Assembly: GCF_958979055.1 (NCBI RefSeq)
Contig: NC_084897.1
Location: forward strand, 23,711,628-23,775,627
Direction of reading: 5' to 3'
DNA: 64,000 nucleotides
DNA from: Alnus glutinosa
Taxonomy: Eukaryota; Streptophyta; Magnoliopsida; Fagales; Betulaceae
Shown here: in pieces, positions 11,501 through 23,500 of the stretch
Layout of the letters: each line of letters begins with the position of its first letter
How positions within the stretch are numbered: position 1 is the stretch's first letter
Program-made: the position numbers and the translations under genes
The notes under the pieces: generated by a model
The model's input: the letters and a program-made list of their open reading frames with translations, nothing else
What the model was told of the DNA's origin: nothing
The model's database searches: none

Positions 11501-14500
11501 ACATGGAAAAAATGAAAAAAAAAAGAAAGAGAAAAGCAACTCGGTGAGATTTTGGGGGAAGTTGTAAAGCTTTTCAAAAACTGTTTTTGTTGCAATGAAA
11601 AAAATGGCTCAAGTAAATCATGTGTAAATCCATCAAAAAAAAAAAGTTCAAGCATTTAGGTAACATTAACAAGCACTTCCATTTGTACAAGTGAACTTTT
11701 TTAAAGGTTGAATAATGTCTTGTTATTTGCAAGTAGTACAAACTCAAAATTAAACTATATTCAACAGCTGGGATAAGCTAAAGAATATATGATTATGCAC
11801 TTCAAGAGCCATTCATTACATACCCCTCAGATGCACCATAACTCACCCTAAATGCGTTAGAGATTGTGGCACTCATGTAATCCAGGATGAGGCCTCCAGA
11901 TAACGTCCCAAAGATTCCACAAACAATTGTGATCCCTCCAAACAACAAATCTGCATTATTCTGCAAAAAGTTTCGATTAACAAGAGGGTAACTATTATAA
12001 CTAAAGGCCAAAATTCTATTTTCATCTAAAGTAAATGAGGTTTGCAACAAGAAGAGGTGTATGCTAACAGGCAAAAAATGTCAGATGAAAAGATAACAAA
12101 CGATACCATATGATAAATGTTATAACCAGCCTTTGGTCCCCAGTATGAGTATGCACCAATAACAAAGTTGTATGATATGTAACCTGCCGACCAAATGGAA
12201 GTGAAATTATTAATAACAACAACACAGTAAAACAAATATATATTTTTTTTTATAAGTAATTCAAATTTATTAAAAGTGCAGAGCAGCGCAACCCTAATAC
12301 AGAAGAAATATACAAGATAACCACTAAATTATAGAAAAAGAAAAATAAAACTCCAAAAACTCAGAGCACAACAAAACAAATATTTAGAATATATGATAAG
12401 TAACCTGAAGGTCACCATTCCAATTTCCAATAGAAACTCTAGAATGAAACTAAAAAAGAATATGATAACAAAAATAATCACATTTTCATATCCGATGACA
12501 AGAATTCAGAAATATATAGACATATATACAAAAGTGTGATCAAGATCAATCAAAATTGTAAGATTTTTGAATTGATACTTTTCCAAGTTTGTATCTTAAT
12601 GAAGAAAAAACTGTGAGTTGAGAAAGTACCTAAAACATTCACAACATAGACTTTATCAAGCAAAAGCACTTTCATGTCTTTAGAAAATCTAGATAACTGA
12701 TTCAAAATATTGCATGCACCCCTTGATCTGAAACACAAAGGAGAAGAGACAATCAGATAGAGGATAGTAAATAAAGGAGAGGAGACACATAATAATTTCT
12801 CTTTGCACAAAATTTCTATGAGGTATCAAAAGACATCAAATGGGTTACTAGACAAACAAATGGAACATGGAAAATATCCTATCTACTGATATGGTTGACA
12901 AAGCATGGCAATGGAAAAAACAAATATGCATCCTGCATTGCCATGAACCACCTTATTAGTACAAAGCCCAAGCGAAACTTAAACCAGTTAGGCTCAATTA
13001 CAGTTGTCAAAATGGTGAACCATAACCAGATAGTTGTATAAAACATGTTAAAGAAGAGACACCAGCAATCCTACTTCACTATTACAATATATGAGATGCA
13101 AATGGAAGTGTTAGGTTGGTCTTAATTGGGAGGGTTATGTTGTTTGTTTCTTTTTTAAAGGGGCACTAGCAAGTCAATTATCTTTTTAAAATCTAGGGAT
13201 AAATGCAAAATCATCCATGTGATAGACCTAAATTACAAATCACTCCATGCGATATAAAAAATAATTTAAAAGTCCTCGGACTAGGCCAAAATAACAATTT
13301 AGTCCCTACAGTCAAATTCCGTCAAAACACTTGACGAATTCCGTTAGCGTGTCATGTCATCACCAATAGAATGATAACACATGTAACTCTTAATAAAAAA
13401 AATATAAATATATTAAATATATAAAACTTAAAAAATTATTAAAAAAAAAAAAGAAAAAAAGAAAAAGAAAAAGAAAAAAAGGGGTGGTTGTCGGTTTGGC
13501 AGCCACCCCCTTCGGGGAGGGGGGTGGCTCGTAGGTGGCCTTCGAGCCACCCCCTGCCAATGGGGTGGTCATGTGGCCACCCCATATGGGGCCGGGGGTG
13601 GCTGCCAAATATTTTTTTCTTTTTTTATAATATATATATATATATATATATTAAATTTTATATATATTTTTTTATTAAAAATGACACATGTCATCATTCT
13701 ATTGGTGCTGAGTGGCACACTAACGGAATCCGTCAAATGTCTTGACAAAATTTAACTGCAGGAACTAAATTGTTATTTTGGCCTATTCCGAGGACCTTTA
13801 AATTATTTTTTATACTACAGATAGCGATTTATAATTTAATCCAATCACTGAGACTGATTTTGCATTTATCCTTAAAATTTATGGAGTAGGTTGATTTTTA
13901 GCACCATACATTGTCAACTATCCACAAAAGAAAAGCTAAATATAAGGTGCTTTGACAATGAGACTCTTCACCATTCACTATCTATATATGTTTTCCAAAA
14001 TTGGCACAAATTGATTTTGCTCATCATTAGCAACTGCCAACATGTACAATCATATGTAAGCATATAAGAGACATGGAGAAGCACAAATGCAAGAGCCACT
14101 TACTTGGAAGCTTTACTAGAGGCTTGAGCACCAATACCTTCATCTTCAGCGACAACACACCCATTTATATATGAGACTTTTGAATCTATAATTGGGAACT
14201 AGTTAGTACCTCATGAAAGAAGCCTTAAATCAAAAGAAGCAAATAACAAACAGTTCTATGATCAAAAAATTTAAAGCTAAAGTTGGTCCCTTCAGGTCAC
14301 ATGTATTGTCAATTTGGTCCCTCTAATTTTAAATTGATCATATTACTCATTGGACTTCTAAATCGCGTTCAATGTAGTCATCGCATCCATGTCTGTCAGC
14401 ATGAGTCCCGTTAGTGTGACAGGAGATTACACTTGACCTCTAGATGCTGCCAGTTTGATTTTATTTTTAGTAAAAAATAATAATAAAAAGAGAGAAGGGA

Positions 14501-17500
14501 GAGATGAAGCAAATGTGGTCCAATAGAGGCATGACTCTCATGCTCTTTATCCAGCTAGGTGTCAATCCCATGCTGCACTCTCCTATTTCACCTCTATGAC
14601 TCCTCTTCCACAACTTTTCAACTCCAGCCCCTCATTCTACAACCAACAACCAGCACAATCAAAGAACCAGATGTGTGGGCCTCCGCCTCTAGCCTCCATG
14701 GGAACCATGACATCCAATCACCTCAATTCCCAATCTCAACTTCTCATGGCTCTCAAACACTAAAGCTTAACAAAATAACTCAAAACCAAGCTTACCCATA
14801 AACAAAAACACCACAAAAATCCCTAATTACCTCTTGTCTTTCTATGAGTAGAGAAAATGCTAGAATTGGGGTGTCTTAAAAAATTCTCAGATGGTGGGCT
14901 TGCAAGAGATAATGATGGTGATTAGGGGAATTGGACTTGCTTTAGGGTGGGTTTAAGTGATGGGGGCGTTGGTCACAAGATGGGGAGCTTGGTCTGACCG
15001 GGTTTCATGGAGTTCAGTCGAAGAGTTTTTGGCATGAATAAGCAGTGATGCAAGCTCAGGGAGGGAGGGAGGGAGGGAGGGAGGGGAGAGAGAGAGAGAG
15101 AGAGAGGAGAGAATATGACACTAGAACTTATATGGCCTTGAAGAGAGCAGACTAGCAAAAAGAGGTTTTATGCATTGCATTAAATATTGTTGGCATGAGG
15201 CTTTATCGCATTGATTAGATGTATGATATTACCACCAGAAAATTGCTTGCAATTACATCCAAGCTATATACATAGAGCATTACAATAATAGGAATCATGG
15301 ACTCCTTTTCAAAAAGCGATAATTATAGGCTTCAATTAGAAAAATGATTCACATAAGGCTTGAACTGAGGAGCAATATCTAATCCCAATGCATCAGGCCA
15401 TCAGGGAATTTTGATAAGATAATAAAGTGTTTACAACATTGTCAACAGCATTCTTAGTTTTCATGCATGTTCAGAGAGATGGCGAAGTACTTAGAAGAAA
15501 CTTGCATTCTGTACCATAATGAGAACATGAGATTGGCAATTTTCAAAGAAAGGTATACTCTATAGTGATTAAGTTTGTTTATCCATCAAAAGTATGAGTG
15601 CCTAAATATGGGTGTTGGATATGGAACTCACTGCTCGTGTTTGAATTGAATCTTCATTCATCTAAAAGTCTTGTTTTTGGATCAATGGAGGGATGCAAGA
15701 ATTCATCCATATGATAGTCGAGTCTAAGGTGCAATTAGGTCAAAACTGTGGATTGATGCATATTACACCCGTATCTGTTCTGCAGGATTTCAAGGCAGTC
15801 CTGTGTAATGAATTTTGTATCCTGAATTCAGATCTATATTGCAGTGTGTATCAGTATATGGTACATAAGGGTCTGTCGTCCCAAACAATAATACGGCTGC
15901 AAAATTGGTAATTACTTTCCCAAACACTTAAAGTCAACAACACAGGAACATTTATTTGTCTTTTTTGGTAAGATTTATTCTGTTACTCCACTATTGAGGA
16001 CCACTCTACAACTAAGTATGATAATAACTAATAGTACAGTTTTTCTGAAAAAAAGGTAATGAACAATGTCAAAAATGATGCCAAATCCAAATCATAACTG
16101 CAGTACTCACATAAAAAAATAGCAAGAAAAAAATGATAATTATAATAACAACGAGACATGCAAGACCTTCAATTGCCGGATCAATAGATGTCGATGCTTT
16201 TTTTGATTCAACAGGAGCAAAACCTGTGGTCACAAGTTCAATAACAGGTTAAAGAAAAATAAATAATATGGCATCAGACACAATCAAAACTCAGCAAGCA
16301 CAAATGATACACTCCAAAACAAGTACCGTTCAATTGCAAAGGCTTCATCACAAAACCCAGAACAGCAAATGGAAGCATCAAAAATGCCTCTCCAAAAAAT
16401 GCACAACGCCAATTCAAATAGTTTCCAACCTAAGAAATTAGCAAATACAGATGCTTTATGATCACAAATCTCCAGTATAAAATCTAGAGAACACCACCAA
16501 CCAAACCAATAGATGAATTAGGTAATTATAACAGATGTCAAATTTAACACACCAAAGAAACAAACACAGGCAGGCGCTTGGGGCTTTTTAATCTTGGTTA
16601 CTAAAACAAAAATCATATTAATTAATGAAGCTTCTCAGGTTTAACAAGTCATAGCGACAATCAGTTGCTACTAACCAACCAAATAGCAGAAACTTCTCCA
16701 TCGTCCTAAACAGGAATAGTACAGGAAATATAGTCAGAAACTGGAAAGAGGCTAAATGCCATTCTGGAATTTTGAGGGAATCATCTTCAACAGAAGGGAG
16801 AACAAAATACAGTGTGCAGGATAGAATAACAGTATTTTTCTTCTTTTGGTTGATTGCGAGTATAGGAAGACAAAAAAGAAAGAAAAGAGGGACAGGGGGT
16901 CTCCTGTTAAGAGAAAACAGCAACCCATACATGACTTTATAGAAGAGGAAACCGACTTCAGCAGTGGTGTCAGAAGACCAACAGAATTTTGCAGGTAATT
17001 GGAAGAAAGAGCTTTTCACCAGACAATATTTATCTTGAACACCATTCATTATAATCACCTCATCCAAAACTGATCAGTTGACATGATATAGCATTTCGAG
17101 GACATAATAAAAATCACCGCCATATTTTTAAAAGACTAATCAACATTGTGTAGCATCCAAAGGAAATCTTTGTAAGCCAACTAAGAACCAAACTGACCTT
17201 CACAAAAGGAAACAAAAAGAGTTGCAATTTTAACCAAAAAGAGAATCATGGTTGATAAATAGAATCAGAAGATTAACTAGCGCAGATGAAAACTTACTAA
17301 TCCACCATAGACATAGCCTAGAGCAACTCCAGCTGGTATGCACATGTAAAACATTGCAAGCCATGCTGTTTTCTGGTAACATGACAAAGAATCATATTGC
17401 GTAAATTGCACAAAATCAGCACATGAATAAATAGAAAAGTCAGCAAATTGTAAAAGTTCAATAATAAGTTAAACATAAAAATGAAGCAAAAACAAAAAAA

Positions 17501-20500
17501 CCTGTGCAACAGGCGCATTGTCATCTATAAATGGAGCAGCAAGACTTATGAAAGAAGCCTCTCCAACACCAACCAGCCTAGACAGAAAACAACCACATTA
17601 GAACTCACAGTCTAGTACAAGAAGATGACAAAAGATCAGAACAAGATCACATTTTTTAAAGCACCAATTTAGTTAAACTTACATGCGACATATTGCAATG
17701 GACCAAAAATCAAATGAACCACCACACCCAGCTGCAGCAAATGTCCAAACAGATAACCCAACTCCAATAAGCCTAAAAGGATTGTGGCTGCAAGCGCAAA
17801 TATATATTATGTATAACAACTTGAATAACAAAAGGATAAAGGATAAGATACTAATACACCTTATAATACCTACCTTCATCAAAGGATAAGATACTAATAC
17901 AACTTATAATAGCTATCTTATACATCATTGTCAAAACCTTACATCATGAACAATTGCGCAACTCATGTACTAAAGAAGATGTTCACCTCTTTGCCAAGGA
18001 TGCAAATATTGGAGAAGCCACCAGAAGTCCAACCATAAATGCAGAAGATAGAACACCATCTTGGAAATTGTTCAAGTTAAAATCCCCCCTGCAAGAATCA
18101 TGATATGATAAGCCGAGGAAAAAGACTAAATTATATAAAGAAACAAATGCTATAGCATATCATGCTTCAACTGGTCAAAATTTTGGAGAATGATAATGCA
18201 AAATTTTGGCCAATATATTAAGAATGGGTATCTCTTCTTTGGAAATAAATATGTAAAGCATGTTGCTATGGCATGTGTATAGGGGACGAAGTGATCATAG
18301 TGTGTCTGCATGGTGGCTGCCAGCCTGCCCATGTCACCGTTTACAATGGATCTTGCTTTACAGGTGGTAAATTATAAAAGAATTGATGTCTGCTTGTGCA
18401 GGTATGTGTTTTTCATGCGCACGTGTAGCAAGCACAAATCTAGCAAGGAGTATGGACACTACAACCCACAACCACATGTGGGTACCCACAGATGCTTATA
18501 GAATTTTATAAAGAAAGAGTAAACTTAACTAATAAAATGGCTGGCACCATTTGGATCACATTGAAAGACAACCCTTGTGCTTCGGCATAAGAATGTAAAT
18601 TAAAAGACTTCTACGCGTGCGCGCGAGCACACACACACACAAAGTTCTTGAGCAAATTGATCTTCAAATGTGATAAAGATAGTACTATAGAATGTGCCAA
18701 TATGCATAGAACGAGAAAGACACACATGTATAAAGAGAGAGAGAGAACGGGTGTGGTAGGGGGAGGGGGAGCACATTCATGAGCTAAATCAGTATTTTCT
18801 TTTCCTTCTTAACATAAGCTACATGCGCACCCGGTGGATTTTGAACCCACAACCACAGCCTCCACCCCTTGGGTACATTGGAGCTAGTGTTCATTGTGTT
18901 CATGACCTAAATCACTATGCAATAGCCTTAAATGAATATGAGTTTCAGAATATTGTTTCACAATCATTTCAAGCATTTACTTTCAGAAAATCATTTTTCA
19001 GCCATCAAGGAATACAATAGCCTCGAGTATCAACAATGATATTTTATAATGTGATATAGTAAAAAAAATTTCAAGCATTATCAATGTATATATATATGTT
19101 AAAAGTTCATAGGCCTAACTCACTCTTAAAAGACGCCTTGAGAGAGGAGGAGGGGACACTATGGCTTATAAAGTGCTCAGGAGAAGGAAATCTTAGCAAT
19201 GTGGGACATTTTGATATGCCTCCTCACATGTGGCAACTAATGATCAAACACGTGGACAACAACGGGAGAGAAAGGTCCATTATCGCAAGAAACTTGTGCC
19301 TCTGATACCATGTTAAAAGTCCATAGACCTAACTCACTCTCAAAAAACGCCTTCAGAGAGGAGGAGACACCATGGCTTATAAAGTGCCTAGGTGAAGGAA
19401 ATCTTAGTGATGTGGGACACTTTAACAATATGAAAAAAAAAATGACATAAGTTGCAGTGTTATAGCCGTAAGTTGAGGGGCAATATGTTTTTTTAAGTAA
19501 ATTTTTTTTTTTGATAAGAGAGGTTTTATTAAAAAACGCAAATTTTAAGTAAATTTTTTTTTTTTGATAAGTAAATTTAGTCTTATTGAAAGCGTAAGGC
19601 GCCAAGAGGGGCAGCAGGTTTTTGAAAATGGACGATAGCTTGATTGTAGAGATAGTGTCGTCGTTCAGTACCCCGCCTGTCGTCGGGGTTGACAGATATT
19701 TCTCGCTTGCCACACGTTTAGATGGATTCGATGAGGGAGCCATGTGAAGGCGATATCACCTTGGAGGATACCCCCTCAGACGATAAAGGGCTAATCAACT
19801 ACGATGCTAAGGTTGTATCCACTAGGTGGGGGAGAGGCAAGTCTCACGTTTTCTAATTAGAGTGCCTTGGGGGGGTTTTGAGCTTTAATGTTTTGTGGGT
19901 TTTGGGCTTGAGGGCTTGTAGGCTTTCGGGTTTGATGACTTGGGTTTCCTGCTCGTTTGGAACATCTTGTGTATACTGCTTGTTTACTTAGGGACGCCTT
20001 ACGCTTCTCAATAAAATTATTTCTTACAAAAAAAAAAATAGCATGACATGGGTGATGAAACTTTTTTTTTTTCTTTGCTCGGACAAGGAAGATGGACTTT
20101 GAATTTATCTGTGGACAATTCACAAAAGTATACTATTAGCAAGCACAAGATATAATGTGTAGCAAATTAAATCCATAGTAGGTAAGCAAGTATTACACAA
20201 TCAAACAAAGTAATTCAGTAAATCTTACTGAATCCCGCTACCCGATGTACAAATGCCACTCTCCGTGCAAGTCCCAAGACTACCATTTACACCATTGCTT
20301 GCTATTGCTCCTCGATCCACATAATTTATCATGTTAATTACACAGAAGATCATAAGTAACCTGTAAACAAAAAATAAATTCTTTATCATATGCACAAGCC
20401 AGCACGCAGAAAATTTCACGATCCAAGAAATATAGCTATAAATTTTACCCGAAATACAGTTTTCTTGCTATGATAACAGTTAGCTTCAGACATTCTTTGC

Positions 20501-23500
20501 ATTTCAAAAACAATAACCCAGTCCAGTAATACATCATTCACTTTACAAGCAGAATGCATGGCTCCGAACCTTTAATAGGCTCAAATGTCTAAATGAACCT
20601 TTCTGATTTGTGATTGTAATTTATTGTAGTTGATAAGGATTGTAATTTGTGATTGGATTTTGGAATTGTAAAGAAGGAAATGGAAGAATGAATGGATGGA
20701 TGGAATGTTAATGAATGTGAACGTATTTGACTGATTCGAGAGTTACTCTCCAAGAAAGAAGGAAAATCTAGTTTATTCTTCTCAATCCCCATCTGATACA
20801 TCATTCATGGTTTTTTATTCAAGTGCTAAAAACATGACAACTCCTAAGCACTTAGAGCATCTCCAGCAGCACTACCTAAAATACCTAACCAGAAAGTACA
20901 ATTCTCTATTTTTGCTACTGATTTTTCTATACACACTCCAATAGATTCTCTATTCTCTTCTCTACTTTCTTTTAAATATTATCACAGTCCAGTCGAGACG
21001 AAGCCTCGAACACCCCAGTTATCAAAAAATAAAAACTTTCTTTTAAAATTATATTTTATTCTTTTTTAATTATATTCTTCCCAACAACCCATTTCTCTCC
21101 CTCCAGTACTTGTTAAAAGAAGTTGCTCACAAATAATAAGAATGATAACGATAAGCCTTTCTCATCTCTACTCCTCCCGTCTATAGATTTTCCAGCTTTG
21201 ACAAATAAGAAGAATGGGAAATACCAAAAACTGACAAAAACACTAGTCGGTGATTCTCGTGGGTTGAGCGACTGTGGGAAAGAGAAGTTGAAAGAGAAAC
21301 AATAAAATAATTGGACATCGCGCTACAGTAAATAGCAACCTCTTGCTATTTACTGTAGCAAAAATTCTATTTTACCTAGTCTGTAGCTAATCTGTTAGAG
21401 AGCAAAAACTGCTCATATTAGCTAAATATAGTTAATATGAGGATTTTAGCTATCTTGTTGGAGATGATCTTACAACATATGAAACTAACCCAATCAGAAT
21501 ACAAATGGGCTAACAGCCCAACAACCAACCCAACTAATCCTCCTAAGCTAATTACAAGGACCATTATTCCACTGGACTACATACCCCTCCACCACTAGAC
21601 CTGTTACATACCCCACCCCTTCAAAGCACCTTGTGGGCAACTTGAAGTTTCTTTTTTCTTTTCTTTTCTTTTTTATTTATTTATTTATTTATTTTTCTTT
21701 TTTTTACGTAAAATCAAAGGTTTTGACAATCTCTTCTGTAATTGGGCCTTTTTACAAATCCTACTAACAAAATACAACAGGCCGTAACAATTCCTTTACA
21801 ATTGGTTATGGAAGAGAGGCCCTATAATAGCCCAATCGAATGCATGCATCCGTCCAACTAATAGCCCAGCCCACATCCCTATCTTCATTGCTGTGCAACG
21901 TCACCCGCCAGCTCAGCAGCCATCTCATCGACTTACTAAACCCAAGACTGCCTCAACACCCGAAACACACGCACCCCACACTAAAACACACTGCCCCCAC
22001 ACTTCTTTGACCAGATCACTCCACCTCACCTAATCCTTCTTTATCTATCAACAACTCACCATACACATTAATGTTTTCACCCACTCCTCACCCTTTTCCA
22101 GACAAACTATTCAGATGCTACACTACTTGAGAGCCTTACACCGCCCACCGTTCTAAGCTTTCATTTATTCCCATATAGGTAACAACATCTTGGCCTTTCA
22201 TCTGTCCCCATATAGCTAACATTACACTTCTTCCAAAGTCTTCTTCGCAGAACACCCTTCGGTCCTCCATCATGGCTCTTCATCTTCCCTATCATCCAAA
22301 AGTCTTCGCCCAACTCTAATCTCATCACTAATTCAAGCCTCAAGAATATGTATATTCCACCGGAGAAGATAGACAACACACCCACGACCATAAAGTTGAA
22401 GGGCAACAAAAGGCAAGTGATGGAATTGACAGGTATGGAGAAATGCCAAATTATGGAGAGGAAATTGGAGCCGCCCATGGTGGCGAGCACGGAGAAGCGC
22501 ATATAGTTATTCAAGAAATTGGTGTAGTTGTAGTAGTAAAGGACGACGAGGATGATGAACACTAGGCATTTAAGAGAGCTCCTTCAAGCTTGTGTGTGGC
22601 GGAGTTTGAGGGGCTGTCAAGCTAGACGAGGTTGGCTACGGTGCAGATGGGAATGAAAGAAGAGGAAGAGGGGGAGAAGGGTTTGGCAAGAGAGGGCAAA
22701 TAGACAAAAAAAACCACTTTTTTTTTTGTAAGTAATAAAACTGATCTCATTGAAAGCGTGAGACGCCCTTATGCACACAGGCAATATATAAAAGGAACAA
22801 CCTAATTAGAAAAAGCAAAACAAAAATAAAATCACTAAAACTAATTAATAGAGGAGACAAAGAGGTTGTCATCTAAAGATACAAAGTTTCAAAGAACATA
22901 GAAATAACATCCCCTATAGACCTCTCTCTATCCTAAAAATTTCTATCATTCACTTCATTCTATAAACACCAAAAGAGGAACGTAGGCACCATTTTCCACA
23001 AAAAGAACAACTAGGAGCATGCAGATTGAGATTGGGGGCATCACGCCAATTATCTCCACACCGATCAATTCCAGGATGCTCAACTCTATTTGGATTGGTT
23101 GGAGAATTTCATCAAGCGGGTGATGGTTGAGAATGTCAGCTATAAGGCATTTGGGGAGGATTGGGTTGGGCGATAAAGCGAATACCTTAAAGACCCACCA
23201 ACCATGTGCCCAAGACACATCCATCATCAGCACCAACTCCCTTTTCAGCATTTCATCAAACATTTTCTCTGTACAAAACCCACCAAGCACATTGTAAACA
23301 AACACATTAGGAGTCACCCTGCACTTCTTCATGACATCCTGCAATTCAAATGCCCTATTCAAATCCCCCAACTTCACCGTCAGAAGAACCACCTTCCCAA
23401 AGGCAAACCTATCAAGTCGGATGCCATCCAAAAACAATTCCAATGCTGTCTAAAACTGTTTTGAAGCCACCAATGATTCAAACACACTGAAATAAGCAAA

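Noticed and set aside
13390..13755. Gly/Pro/Trp-rich frames
   Set aside because: They are products of the GC-rich core of a MITE, flanked by poly-Phe from T runs.
15059..15106. Regular repeats considered as a CRISPR or minisatellite
   Set aside because: They are simple (GGGA)n and (GA)n tracts without spacers, in an intron of a nuclear plant gene.
16618..17067. 149-codon minus-strand frame
   Set aside because: It lies wholly within Spinster intron 6, between in-phase exons, with no homology that I recognise.
23204..23464. 86-codon plus-strand frame rich in His and Gln
   Set aside because: It is the antisense of the PPR-derived frame.
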